Shown here: piece after piece, positions 18,584-26,770 of the stretch
Numbering within the stretch: position 1 is the first letter of the stretch
Layout: every line of letters begins with the position of its first letter
NCBI GenBank assembly: GCA_947496465.1
Contig: CANMCX010000021.1
Location: 1-60,785, forward strand
DNA from: Marinifilum_A sediminis
GTDB taxonomy: Bacteria; Bacteroidota; Bacteroidia; Bacteroidales; Marinifilaceae
Direction of reading: 5' to 3'
Length of the DNA stretch: 60,785 bases
The notes under the pieces: generated by a model
Databases searched by the model: none
What the model saw: the letters and a program-made list of their open reading frames with translations, nothing else
Told to the model about the DNA's origin: nothing
Translations under genes and position numbers: made by a program

Positions 18584-19717
18584 ATGAAAAAATTACACAC
18601 ACTTGTATTACTGCTATCGCTATTAACTGTAACAAACTATCTATCTGCACAAACATTATCTCCTTACAAACATTTTAAAAAATTTGATGTTCAGGATAGC
18701 AGTAAGCTATTTTTTCGTTTCGAAAATTTGAACTTTGTTAAAAATAACGAATACGGTGGCGATTATCTAAAAGGAACAACCTGGGTTGGATATCTAGCTA
18801 CTCCTAAATTAATATATTCTCCAAATAAAAATTTCAGAATTGAAGCTGGTGTAAGACTTCAAAAATATTCAGGTAGAGAAAACTTTACTGAATCAGAGCC
18901 TATTTTTTCAGCAATATATAAACCATCCGAAAAAATTAATTTCATTATTGGTAGTTTAAACCAGGATAACAACCACAACTTATCGGAACCGCTGTTTGAA
19001 CCGGAACGATATTTTACCGAAACTGGTGAGAATGGATTCCAATTGCAATACCAATCCGAAAGATTACAATTTGATACTTGGATCAACTGGGAGCAGTTTA
19101 TTTTAGAGAATGATCCGTTTCAGGAAAAATTCACTTTTGGAATAACTGGAGATTATAAGTTAAACCCTGTGTCGTCCAATAACATACTTTCCATTCCGGT
19201 AGAAATAATGTTTACTCATCGTGGCGGTGAAATTGATAGCTCGGACGAATCTGTACAAACAATTGGTAACTTTGCTTCTGGATTAAAGTTTGAACGTAAA
19301 ATTGTAAATGCAAGAATAAAATCCTGGAATATTAAAGCAATGGGCTACTATTTCTCAGATAATTCTTCAGAAAAAGAATTTACCTACGATAAAGGACACG
19401 CCATTTATCCTCAAATTGGTATTAAAACAAAAAAATCAAGTTTGAGTTTAGGATATTGGAATGCCTACAAATATACATCATCAAGAGGATCCGAATTATT
19501 TAAAACAAGAGTAATTGCTGAGGATAACTATATTGAAACAAGAAAGGAATTGGCAACTCTTAACTATTATTACGAACACAAAATTTCTAAAGGAATTCAT
19601 TTTGGTGGAAAACTAGATGTGTACTACGACTTAAAAAATTCTAAAGAAAATTTTGCAGCTGCTATTTATTTGAGAATTAATGGAGATTTCTTTCTTAAGA
19701 AAATCAAATGGAATTAA
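18584..19717 (+). CDS. Predicted outer-membrane beta-barrel protein, unknown function
   Basis: A 377-aa exported protein. Residues 1-22 are a signal peptide (ending LSAQ). The rest alternates polar and hydrophobic residues in about 14-16 strand-sized blocks with aromatic girdles, for example RIEAGVRLQKYSG, KINFIIGSLNQDN and SLSLGYWNAYKYTS, and ends in a barrel-like strand (AAIYLRINGDFFLKK). It looks like a porin or OmpA-like barrel but matches no family that I recognise. It is monocistronic with its own promoter. Confidence 0.65.
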   Translation: MKKLHTLVLLLSLLTVTNYLSAQTLSPYKHFKKFDVQDSSKLFFRFENLNFVKNNEYGGDYLKGTTWVGYLATPKLIYSPNKNFRIEAGVRLQKYSGRENFTESEPIFSAIYKPSEKINFIIGSLNQDNNHNLSEPLFEPERYFTETGENGFQLQYQSERLQFDTWINWEQFILENDPFQEKFTFGITGDYKLNPVSSNNILSIPVEIMFTHRGGEIDSSDESVQTIGNFASGLKFERKIVNARIKSWNIKAMGYYFSDNSSEKEFTYDKGHAIYPQIGIKTKKSSLSLGYWNAYKYTSSRGSELFKTRVIAEDNYIETRKELATLNYYYEHKISKGIHFGGKLDVYYDLKNSKENFAAAIYLRINGDFFLKKIKWN

Positions 19718-20104
19718 AGCAAAATAACAAGCAGACATTAGCGAATTGTTTTGACCCAAAATATCGAGGTTTACATCCCATTTGGAAAGAATTTCACTCT
19801 TATCAACTGCATATCAAATCATCAGAAATCATTTTATCACAAAAAATCGATAAAAAATAAAGGTCAAGATAAATTTATTTCCTACTTTTGCAGAGAAATT
19901 GTGACGATAGGCTTTCCAGTGAAGTATCCTACCCCAACCATTTGATTTGACTACCCTTAGCAAGTACCAACTCAATATTGGGTAATGTATCAATTTTGAT
20001 TTTTTAAGATGCTTAACCGCTCCACATTATCCCGATTATCCACACCAGGTTAAGTTATCCATCAAGAAATCAAGGAAAAAATTGGTGTATTTAGAGGATT
20101 CTTG
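19718..20104. other. Intergenic region before the rplM operon with a possible short transcript
   Basis: A second exact -7 element, TACTTTTG (19883-19890) followed by GCAG, lies 222 bp upstream of the rplM promoter. Downstream of it a short hairpin ATCAA-TT-TTGAT followed by Ts occurs at about 19990-20007. A non-coding RNA of about 110 nt is possible; the weak hairpin makes this uncertain. Open frames here look non-coding. Confidence 0.35.
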
Positions 20105-20112
20105 TACTTTTG
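20082..20112 (+). promoter_or_regulatory. Promoter of the rplM-rpsI operon
   Basis: TTG (20082-20084), a 20-bp spacer, and TACTTTTG (20105-20112) give a full Bacteroidota promoter. Transcription would begin near 20119, about 47 nt before the GTG start of rplM. Confidence 0.8.
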
Positions 20113-20165
20113 CAAGCCAAATTGGAATAATTGTATTAAAGTATTAATTATTAAAAGTTTTAAAA

Positions 20166-20621
20166 GTGGATACATTAAGTTACAAAACAGTTTCTGCTAA
20201 CGCGGCAACCGCTAATAAAGAGTGGGTTGTTATCGATGCAGAAAATCAAGTGTTGGGTAGACTTGCTTCCAAAGTAGCTAAGCTACTTAGAGGTAAATAC
20301 AAGCCTAACTACACTCCTCATGTTGATTGTGGAGACAACGTGGTTATTATTAATGCTGAAAAGGTGCGTTTAACTGGAAACAAGTTAACTGATCGTCAGT
20401 ATTTCTCTTACACTGGTCACCCAGGTGGACAGAAAATTAAAACTCCAGCGGATCTTTTAGCTAAGCACCCAGAGAGATTGATTGAAAAGGCAGTAAAAGG
20501 TATGCTTCCAAAGAACCGTCTAGGAAGAACTCTTTACTCAAACCTATATGTATATGTAGGTGGTGAGCACAAACACGAAGCTCAGCAGCCTAAGGAATTA
20601 GATTTAAACACTATTAAATAA
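20166..20621 (+). CDS. rplM: 50S ribosomal protein L13
   Basis: A 151-aa uL13 protein. The family blocks are clear: WVVIDAENQVLGRLASKVAKLLRGK, the HVDCGDNVVIINA block, YFSYTGHPGG and VKGMLPKNRLGR. It is an early-assembling 50S protein. The start is GTG 20166, which gives the usual short N-terminal extension. It is followed after 5 bp by rpsI, the conserved L13-S9 pair. Confidence 0.97.
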   Translation: MDTLSYKTVSANAATANKEWVVIDAENQVLGRLASKVAKLLRGKYKPNYTPHVDCGDNVVIINAEKVRLTGNKLTDRQYFSYTGHPGGQKIKTPADLLAKHPERLIEKAVKGMLPKNRLGRTLYSNLYVYVGGEHKHEAQQPKELDLNTIK

Positions 20622-20626
20622 CAGGT

Positions 20627-21013
20627 ATGGAAGTAATTAATGCTATCGGACGTAGAAAGGCAGCAGTTGCTCGTGTATACGTTAGCGAAGGTAAAGGTCA
20701 GATTACCATCAACAAAAAAGAGCTTAAAGAGTACTTTACTACCGGAACTCTTCAGTACATCGTTACTCAGCCGTTAAACCTTCTTGAGGTTGCGGATAAG
20801 TATGATATCAAGGTAAATCTTGATGGTGGTGGAATCACTGGTCAAGCAGAAGCTCTTCGTTTGGCTATCTCTAGAGCTCTAGTTAAAATTGATGCTGAAG
20901 ATAAAGCAGCTTTAAGAACTGCTGGATTCATGACTCGTGATCCTCGTGAGGTTGAACGTAAGAAGCCAGGGCAGCCTAAAGCACGTAAAAGATTTCAGTT
21001 TAGTAAACGTTAA
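20627..21013 (+). CDS. rpsI: 30S ribosomal protein S9
   Basis: A 128-aa uS9 protein: AIGRRKAAVARVYV at the start, GGGITGQAEALRLAISRAL in the middle, and the basic tail ARKRFQFSKR that reaches the ribosomal P-site tRNA. It is cotranscribed with rplM. Confidence 0.97.
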   Translation: MEVINAIGRRKAAVARVYVSEGKGQITINKKELKEYFTTGTLQYIVTQPLNLLEVADKYDIKVNLDGGGITGQAEALRLAISRALVKIDAEDKAALRTAGFMTRDPREVERKKPGQPKARKRFQFSKR

Positions 21014-21020
21014 TGTTTTT

Positions 21021-21082
21021 GTGGCAGGTTTAGTATCTAAATTGTTAAGACTTCGTTTGTCGAACTACTTAGCAATTGCCAT
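21021..21082 (+). promoter_or_regulatory. Structured leader of rpsB (three-way junction)
   Basis: Closing stem P1 is GTGGCA (21021-21026) with TGCCAT (21077-21082). P2 is TTTAG-TAT-CTAAA (21029-21041). P3 is TTGTTAAG (21042-21049) with CTTAGCAA (21068-21075), extended by TTCG-TTTGT-CGAA (21052-21064). The element ends 33 nt before the rpsB start and resembles a ribosomal-protein autoregulatory leader. Binding by S2 is inference. Confidence 0.6.
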
Positions 21083-21115
21083 AAAATGAATGTAACCGAT
21101 TAAAAAAAACAAAAA

Positions 21116-21949
21116 ATGTCAAATACAACATTTGAAGAATTGTTAGAAGCCGGATGTCATTTCGGTCACTTAACAAGAAAATGGAATCCAAAAATGGCTC
21201 CTTATATTTTCATGGAGCGTAATGGTATTCATATTATTGACCTACACAAAACAGCGGTAAAACTTGACGATGCTTCAGCAGCGTTAAGACAAATTGCTAA
21301 ATCAGGAAGAAAAATTCTTTTTGTTGCTACTAAAAAGCAAGCTAAAGCTATCGTTTCTGAAAAAGTAAGTGCAGTAAACATGCCTTTTGTAACTGAGCGT
21401 TGGCCAGGTGGTATGTTAACTAACTTCCCTACTATCAGAAAGGCAGTTAAAAAGATGACATCAATCGACAAAATGGAGTCTGATGGAACTTTAAACCACC
21501 TTTCTAAAAGAGAAAGACTACAGGTATCTCGTCAAAGAGCTAAGCTTGAAAAAAACTTAGGTAGTATTGCTGATCTGACCAGATTGCCAGCTGCTCTATT
21601 TGTAGTTGATGTAATGAAAGAATACATCGCAGTAAAAGAAGCTAACCGTTTGGGAATTCCTGTATTTGCTATGGTAGATACTAACTCAAGCCCAGAAGGT
21701 GTTGATTTCGTAATTCCAGCGAATGATGATGCTTCTAATTCAATTTCTATTATCCTTGATAAGGTTACTGGATCTATCAAAGATGGTTTGACTGAAAGAA
21801 AAGCAGAAAAAGAAAAAGATTCTGCCGACAAGAAGTCTAAATCTAAGAAAGCTCCTAAAGAAGTAGCTAAAAAGGTAGAAGCTAAAAAGGAAGAAGCTCC
21901 GGCTGCTCCTGAAGCTCCTGCTACTGAAGAAAAGAATGATAAAGAGTAA
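21116..21949 (+). CDS. rpsB: 30S ribosomal protein S2
   Basis: A 277-aa uS2 protein. Hallmarks are EAGCHFGHLTRKWNPKM at the start, FVATKKQAKAIV, RWPGGMLTNF and DTNSSPEGVDFVIPANDDA. The C-terminus from about residue 225 is a Lys/Glu/Ala/Pro-rich, low-complexity tail longer than in E. coli (241 aa), as in many Bacteroidota. rpsB-tsf is the conserved order. Confidence 0.97.
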   Translation: MSNTTFEELLEAGCHFGHLTRKWNPKMAPYIFMERNGIHIIDLHKTAVKLDDASAALRQIAKSGRKILFVATKKQAKAIVSEKVSAVNMPFVTERWPGGMLTNFPTIRKAVKKMTSIDKMESDGTLNHLSKRERLQVSRQRAKLEKNLGSIADLTRLPAALFVVDVMKEYIAVKEANRLGIPVFAMVDTNSSPEGVDFVIPANDDASNSISIILDKVTGSIKDGLTERKAEKEKDSADKKSKSKKAPKEVAKKVEAKKEEAPAAPEAPATEEKNDKE

Positions 21950-21978
21950 TTAATTCACACAAAAAAATTCTATATATC

Positions 21979-22803
21979 ATGTCTATTAAAGCAGCAGACG
22001 TAGCCAAATTGCGTAAAGCAACTGGCGCAGGAATGATGGATTGTAAAAAAGCTCTTACCGAAGCGGAAGGAGATTTTGATTCAGCAGTAGAGATTATCCG
22101 TAAAAAAGGGATGGCAATTGCTAACAAACGTGCCGACAGAGAAGCAACTGAAGGTGTTGTATTAGCAAAAGTTTCTGAAGACAAGAAGAACGGTGCAATG
22201 ATTACATTGAACTGTGAAACTGATTTCGTTGCTAAGAACGATGGTTTCGTAGCATTCGCAACTAAGATTCTTGATATCGCTTTAGCAAACATGCCAGCTG
22301 ACCTTGAAGCTTTGAAAGCTTTAGAAATGGATGGTAGAAAAATTGAAGAGCACGTAACCGAGCAAACTGGTGTTATCGGTGAAAAAATCGATTTAAGTTT
22401 CTTCGACAAAATTGAAGCTGAAGCAGCTGTTGCCTATATCCACGCAGGTAACAAACTGGCTACTTTAATTGGTTTCAATAAAGAAATCGAAGAACAAATG
22501 GGTAGAGATGTTGCTATGCAAACAGCAGCTATGGCTCCTATTGCAATTAACGAAGATGCAGTTCCTGCTGACGTTATTGCTAAAGAACTTGAAATTGGTA
22601 AAGAAAAAGCTCGTTTAGAAGGAAAGCCAGAACAAATTCTTGACAAAATTGCTCAAGGTCGTTTAGGTAAATTCTTCAAAGAAACTACTTTATTAAACCA
22701 AGACTTCGTCAAAGACGGTAAGAAAACTGTTAAGCAGTATCTTGCAGAAGCTGACAAAGATCTAACAGTGGTTGAAATGAAGCGTTTCACATTGAATGCT
22801 TAA
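21979..22803 (+). CDS. tsf: Translation elongation factor Ts
   Basis: A 274-aa EF-Ts, the nucleotide-exchange factor of EF-Tu. The N-terminal UBA-like domain (VAKLRKATGAGMMDCKKAL) and the signature NCETDFVAKNDGFVAFA are present. It follows rpsB by 29 bp and ends 19 bp before a strong terminator. Confidence 0.97.
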   Translation: MSIKAADVAKLRKATGAGMMDCKKALTEAEGDFDSAVEIIRKKGMAIANKRADREATEGVVLAKVSEDKKNGAMITLNCETDFVAKNDGFVAFATKILDIALANMPADLEALKALEMDGRKIEEHVTEQTGVIGEKIDLSFFDKIEAEAAVAYIHAGNKLATLIGFNKEIEEQMGRDVAMQTAAMAPIAINEDAVPADVIAKELEIGKEKARLEGKPEQILDKIAQGRLGKFFKETTLLNQDFVKDGKKTVKQYLAEADKDLTVVEMKRFTLNA

Positions 22804-22822
22804 TACAATTATTATTACATAT

Positions 22823-22854
22823 AAAAAGAGTTCCCAAAAGGAACTCTTTTTTTT
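22823..22854 (+). terminator. Intrinsic terminator of rpsB-tsf
   Basis: AAAAGAGTTCC pairs perfectly with GGAACTCTTTT around CAAAA, followed by a long T run. Confidence 0.92.
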
Positions 22855-22928
22855 ATGTCTTTTTCAATATTATTTCTCAACTTTAAATGTTTGAAGTTAA
22901 CAACTTGAGACAGTAACAAAATAAAAAC

Positions 22929-22964
22929 CTAAGCTTAAAGCTTGTAGCTTGAAGCTTGCAGCTG
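22929..22964. repeat. AGCTTG-type dispersed repeat upstream of pyrH
   Basis: The 36 bp are built of near-tandem AGCTTG/AAGCTT words with a period of about 7 (AAGCTTAAAGCTTGTAGCTT, then GAAGCTTGCAGCT). The same words recur at 25731-25759 next to the IVP gene and, weaker, at 23803-23832. The function is unknown. Confidence 0.55.
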
Positions 22965-22972
22965 ATAAAAAT

Positions 22973-23683
22973 ATGGCTAAATACAAACGTGTACTTTTAA
23001 AGCTAAGCGGCGAATCTCTAATGGGAGAACAACAATATGGCATCGATTCGGAACGCTTAAATGACTATGCTGAGCAGATTAAAGAAATCACTGATCTTGG
23101 TGTACAAGTTGGAATTGTAATTGGTGGAGGAAATATTTTCCGCGGATTAAGCGGTGCTGCTAAAGGATTCGATCGTGTTAAAGGCGATTCGATGGGAATG
23201 TTGGCAACTGTGATTAATAGTTTGGCACTAAATTCAGCTTTAGAAGCGATGGAATGCAAATCGAGAGTGTTAACTGCAATTAGAATGGAACCAATTGGTG
23301 AGTTCTACTCAAAGCAAAAAGCGGTTGATTTCCTGGAGCAAGGTTATGTTACAATTTTTTCAGCTGGTACTGGAAATCCATATTTTACTACTGATACAGG
23401 TTCATCACTTCGTGGAATCGAGATTGAAGCAGATGCTATGCTAAAAGGTACTCGTGTTGATGGAATTTACACTGCCGATCCTGAAAAAGATCCAAGCGCA
23501 ACCAAATTCGAAACCATTACATTCGACGAAATCTACAATCGTAATCTTCGAATTATGGATCTTACAGCAACTACAATGTGTAAAGAGAACGATCTTAACA
23601 TTGTAGTTTTTGACATGGATACAAAAGGAAATTTGAAGAAAGTTATTGAAGGAGAAAATATTGGAACTGTAGTGCATAATTAA
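22973..23683 (+). CDS. pyrH: Uridylate kinase
   Basis: A 236-aa UMP kinase of the amino acid kinase fold, which phosphorylates UMP to UDP. Motifs: YKRVLLKLSGESLMG, GIVIGGGNIFRG, FSAGTGNPYFTTDT and GTRVDGIYTADPEKDPSA. The ATG at 22973 is chosen; an in-frame TTG at 22949 lies inside the AGCTTG repeat and would add eight unrelated residues. The gene lies between tsf and frr, a conserved neighbourhood. Confidence 0.96.
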   Translation: MAKYKRVLLKLSGESLMGEQQYGIDSERLNDYAEQIKEITDLGVQVGIVIGGGNIFRGLSGAAKGFDRVKGDSMGMLATVINSLALNSALEAMECKSRVLTAIRMEPIGEFYSKQKAVDFLEQGYVTIFSAGTGNPYFTTDTGSSLRGIEIEADAMLKGTRVDGIYTADPEKDPSATKFETITFDEIYNRNLRIMDLTATTMCKENDLNIVVFDMDTKGNLKKVIEGENIGTVVHN

Positions 23684-23837
23684 GCGGCTAAGAATTAGCC
23701 ATTAGCTTTTAGAAAAAAGTATTATCTTTAGTAAGATTGAATTTCCTATTAGGATATACATATCATCAAAGCTGTAATCTGTTGAAATTTAAAAATCAAC
23801 CAATAGCTAAAAACCTACAGCTAAAAGCTTTTTTTTA

Positions 23838-23845
23838 TATTTTTG
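23838..23845 (+). promoter_or_regulatory. -7 element upstream of frr
   Basis: TATTTTTG matches TAnnTTTG, 45 bp before the frr ATG. It sits right after a T run that ends an imperfect inverted repeat (AGCTTTTAG near 23703, CTAAAAGCT near 23821). Confidence 0.5.
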
Positions 23846-23890
23846 TAAGCACATACACTGATCAATAATTACAATTAAAATCTTTCTCCT

Positions 23891-24454
23891 ATGAATGAAG
23901 AAGTTCAAATGTATCTTGAAGATGCAAAGGAAAAGATGGAGTCTGCAATGGACCATCTTGAAAAAGAATTACTTAAAATACGTGCCGGTAAGGCAAGCCC
24001 AAGTATGTTAAACGGTGTTATGGTTGATTACTATGGCAGTATGACACCTCTAGCTCAGGTTGCGAACGTTAGTGTTCCAGATCCGAGAACTATTGCCGTA
24101 CAACCTTGGGAAAGAACAATGATTAATCCAATCGAGAAAGCAATTATGAACTCCAATTTAGGATTTAATCCTGATAACAATGGAGAAGTTATTCGTATTA
24201 ATATTCCAGCTTTAACAGAGGAGCGTCGTGGCGATTTGGTAAAACAATCAAAAGCAGAATGCGAAAATGCTAAAGTTAGTATTCGTAACGCTCGTCGCGA
24301 TACTAATGTTGAGTTGAAAAAATTGATTAAAGAAGGTCTTTCTGAGGATTTGGAGAAGGATGCTGAAGCAGAAGTTCAAAATATGACCGATATGTTCGGT
24401 AAAAAAATTGATGATCTTCTCGTGGCTAAGGAGAAAGATATTATGACCATATAA
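23891..24454 (+). CDS. frr: Ribosome recycling factor
   Basis: A 187-aa RRF that splits post-termination ribosomes with EF-G. Hallmarks: LEKELLKIRAGKASPSML, the hinge block DPRTIAVQPWE and IPALTEERRGDLVKQSK. The length is standard. It probably has its own promoter, and a bidirectional terminator follows. Confidence 0.97.
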   Translation: MNEEVQMYLEDAKEKMESAMDHLEKELLKIRAGKASPSMLNGVMVDYYGSMTPLAQVANVSVPDPRTIAVQPWERTMINPIEKAIMNSNLGFNPDNNGEVIRINIPALTEERRGDLVKQSKAECENAKVSIRNARRDTNVELKKLIKEGLSEDLEKDAEAEVQNMTDMFGKKIDDLLVAKEKDIMTI

Positions 24455-24460
24455 AAAAAG

Positions 24461-24488
24461 AAAAAGCTGCCAATAGGCAGCTTTTTTT
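24461..24488. terminator. Bidirectional terminator between frr and the btpA-like gene
   Basis: AAAAGCTGCC pairs with GGCAGCTTTT around AATA, with Ts on both strands, between convergent genes. The minus-strand gene ends at 24487, within the T run. Confidence 0.88.
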
Positions 24489-25275
24489 ATGCTCTTAAGT
24501 CTTTCACTTTCTTCATAAACATCTTTAACCTTTCCTTTGATATTTTGTTTCGCCAATAACCTTCTTCCTTAAAATGCGAACCCACAATAAAACCGGAAGC
24601 GTAATCCCAATATTCCTCTATATTATCAGCCGTAATTCCTGAACCGATTAATACTGGAGTATGAACTTTATCTTTCAAACTTTTTAACTCGTGCAAATAA
24701 ACAGCTTTACCGGTTGACGATCCCGTTACGATCAATCCATCGCTTAGAAAGAATTCTGCTGCTTTTGCAGTTTCATCAATATCCACATCAGCGGTAATAG
24801 CATGCGAGCTGTGCTTCTTCTTAATGTCGGTAAAAACTTTCACATCTTCTGCTCCTATTGCTTTTCTATAGCGAAGCAATTCTCCTGCGCAAGATTCCAT
24901 ATAACCCTCATCAGCCAAATGTCCAAATACAAAACCCTCGGCTCTTATAAATTGAAAATTGGCAGCTTTTGCCACAGCCAAAGCCTCTTTATTTGCTCCA
25001 GCTAGAATCTGAATTCCCAAAGGCAAATCAACCGCCTCACGAACAGCATTGGCTACCACTGCCATGCTGGCTGTTATTTCTGGTCCTACCGATCCTTTTA
25101 AATAAGGAACATCGTGCATATTCTCAAGCAGAATGGCATCTACACCAGTTTCGGCATAGATTTCTGCTTCCTTCACAGCTATTTCACAAATTTTCTCTAC
25201 ACTGTATTTATTTCCTGGTGTTCCTGGCAATGCCTGCACATGCACCATGGCGATTATGGATTTGTTTAGTTGCAT
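24487..25275 (-). CDS. BtpA/SgcQ-family TIM-barrel protein
   Basis: A 262-aa protein of the BtpA family (PF03437 type). The characteristic blocks are AMVHVQALPGTPG at the N-terminus, DAILLENMHDVPY, VGPEITASMA, the FIRAEGFVFGHLAD region and the C-terminal phosphate-site-like PVLIGSGITADNIEEY and GFIVGSHFKEEG. BtpA affects photosystem I stability in cyanobacteria, but in other bacteria the family has no settled reaction. The barrel phosphate loop suggests a sugar- or nucleotide-phosphate substrate. It is monocistronic and convergent with frr. Confidence 0.88.
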   Translation of the reverse strand: MQLNKSIIAMVHVQALPGTPGNKYSVEKICEIAVKEAEIYAETGVDAILLENMHDVPYLKGSVGPEITASMAVVANAVREAVDLPLGIQILAGANKEALAVAKAANFQFIRAEGFVFGHLADEGYMESCAGELLRYRKAIGAEDVKVFTDIKKKHSSHAITADVDIDETAKAAEFFLSDGLIVTGSSTGKAVYLHELKSLKDKVHTPVLIGSGITADNIEEYWDYASGFIVGSHFKEEGYWRNKISKERLKMFMKKVKDLRA

Positions 25276-25289
25276 AATTTAATAAAGGT

Positions 25290-25301
25290 TCAAGTTACAA
25301 G
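25290..25301 (+). repeat. Left inverted repeat flanking the IVP gene
   Basis: TCAAGTTACAAG is the exact reverse complement of 25723-25734. The pair brackets the four-helix-bundle gene. Confidence 0.7.
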
Positions 25302-25353
25302 ACTCAAGCTTCAAGAAAGTACTAGAAACTATAATCTTGAAGGCTTTTAATAT

Positions 25354-25701
25354 TTAATTTACGGATCTCATTAATCCCTGTAACATTTTCTGTATTTCAC
25401 ATGTTTTGTCAATTATCACAATAAGTTCTTTATCAATTAATTTTAGCTCTCGTATCAATAAAAGTTGTGTTTCCAATTCAAATGCAGAACCCAATGCAAT
25501 CTCTAAGAAACGCTTAAATTCTTTATCCGAATGTCTACTGCATCCCTCCGCAATATTACTAGGAATAGAAATTACTGCTCTACTAGTTTGGCTTTGTAGT
25601 CCATATTTTTCCTCAACAGGTAACTGTTTTACGAGGATATAAACATCCTTAACCAGCACCATACTTTTTTGCCAAACTGTTAACTTCTTGAAATTTTTCA
25701 T
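25354..25701 (-). CDS. Four-helix-bundle protein of the 23S rRNA intervening-sequence (IVP) family
   Basis: A 115-aa all-helical protein. The family blocks are visible: FKKLTVWQKSMVLVKDVY, PVEEKYGLQSQTSRAVISIP, SNIAEGCSRHS and the KEFKRFLEIALGSAFELETQ segment. The family is named from ORFs inside 23S rRNA intervening sequences and is related to the Avd accessory protein of diversity-generating retroelements. Here it is intergenic, not in an rRNA gene, and no reverse transcriptase is nearby. The gene lies between 12-bp perfect inverted repeats, which suggests a small mobile or mobilised unit. The function is unknown. Confidence 0.88.
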   Translation of the reverse strand: MKNFKKLTVWQKSMVLVKDVYILVKQLPVEEKYGLQSQTSRAVISIPSNIAEGCSRHSDKEFKRFLEIALGSAFELETQLLLIRELKLIDKELIVIIDKTCEIQKMLQGLMRSVN

Positions 25702-25722
25702 GCTACTTTAATTTAAAATACT

Positions 25723-25734
25723 CTTGTAACTTGA
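25723..25734 (-). repeat. Right inverted repeat flanking the IVP gene
   Basis: CTTGTAACTTGA is the mate of 25290-25301. It continues outward into AGCTTG-type words (25739-25759) like those upstream of pyrH. Confidence 0.7.
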
Positions 25735-25759
25735 GGCTTATAGCTTGCAGCTTGAGGCT

Positions 25760-26770
25760 CTAATTGCTATCAAGCAATCTAAACAACTCATCCAATTTAG
25801 GTGTCAGAATAATTTCTGTTCTTCGGTTCTTGCTTCTTCCAACTGAAGTTGAATTGCTTTCAACCGGAATAAACTCGCCACGACCAGCAACGGTTAATCG
25901 ACTTGCTGCTACAGATTTGTTGTGAACAATGATTCGAACAATAGAAGTTGCTCGCTTCACACTTAAATCCCAATTGTCTTTTAAAGCACCACTTCCATTA
26001 TAAGGGACATTATCGGTGTGTCCTTCAATCATTACATTAATGTCTTTATTTTGAGCCAATACTTTAGATAGCTGTCCCAATGCCTGCACACCTCTTTGAT
26101 CAACCTGATAACTTCCCGATTTGAAAAGCAGTTTTTCATCCATTGAAACATATACTTTTCCATTCTTCGTAGTAATTGATAAACCATTTCCTTCAAAACC
26201 AGTAAGAGCCCTCATTACTTTTTGCTTTAAGGCTTTAACCGCAGCATCTTTTCTATTTAAAGCCGTTTCTAATTCTCGCATTCTTTGGTCTCGTTTGCCT
26301 AACTCCACCTGAAGAGCATCCAACCTCCTTTTGCGAGCATCCATCTCTTTTTCTAAAGCCAGTACCTCATCCTCTCTCAATCGCAAATTGTTTTGTGCTT
26401 TACGTATTTGTTCGAGCAAGGCTTTTGTCTCCTTGGCATTTCCCGCTTGCATACCCGATAATTGATTTAATAGATCCTGATTGCTCTTTTCCAATCGATT
26501 TAATCTTTCTCGAGCAGACTGCAATCTTCTGGATAAAGTCACAGTATCAGCAAGCATATTATTGTATTTATCCTCTAACACACCATACTTCCCGGATAAC
26601 TCATTATTACTCTCTGTTAATTCCAGATTTTTATCCTTCATCATTTCCAACTCTTCCATGCAGGTTGCCTGCTTGTTCTGGAGTTCCTGGAATTGTCTGG
26701 TTGGTACACAAGAAAACATCGAAATCACCAATAAAATGGCAATAATAATTGGGCTTACTTTTTTGAACAT
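25760..26770 (-). CDS. OmpA-family lipoprotein with coiled coil
   Basis: A 336-aa lipoprotein with its lipobox at C21 (MFSC). Residues about 26-190 are a long coiled coil (ELEMMKDKNLELTESNNEL, then LRLREDEVLALEKEMDA). The OmpA C-terminal peptidoglycan-binding domain spans about 205-330, with VMIEGHTDNVPY, NWDLSVKRA and SKNRRTEIIL. It probably tethers the outer membrane to the cell wall through diaminopimelate binding. It is divergent from dxs. Confidence 0.92.
   Translation of the reverse strand: MFKKVSPIIIAILLVISMFSCVPTRQFQELQNKQATCMEELEMMKDKNLELTESNNELSGKYGVLEDKYNNMLADTVTLSRRLQSARERLNRLEKSNQDLLNQLSGMQAGNAKETKALLEQIRKAQNNLRLREDEVLALEKEMDARKRRLDALQVELGKRDQRMRELETALNRKDAAVKALKQKVMRALTGFEGNGLSITTKNGKVYVSMDEKLLFKSGSYQVDQRGVQALGQLSKVLAQNKDINVMIEGHTDNVPYNGSGALKDNWDLSVKRATSIVRIIVHNKSVAASRLTVAGRGEFIPVESNSTSVGRSKNRRTEIILTPKLDELFRLLDSN

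Noticed and set aside
19751..19945. 64-aa plus-strand ORF before rplM
   Set aside because: It contains an exact promoter element and reads as random AT-rich sequence.
21921..22409. 162-aa minus-strand ORF over tsf
   Set aside because: It is fully antisense to a certain EF-Ts gene and has Ser/Ala/Leu-rich composition typical of shadow frames.
24969..25277. 102-aa plus-strand ORF over the BtpA-like gene
   Set aside because: Antisense to a conserved TIM-barrel gene; its Leu/Pro/His-rich sequence looks like a reversed frame.
25354..25701. Diversity-generating retroelement (Avd-like gene)
   Set aside because: No reverse transcriptase, template repeat or variable repeat is seen in the flanking sequence.
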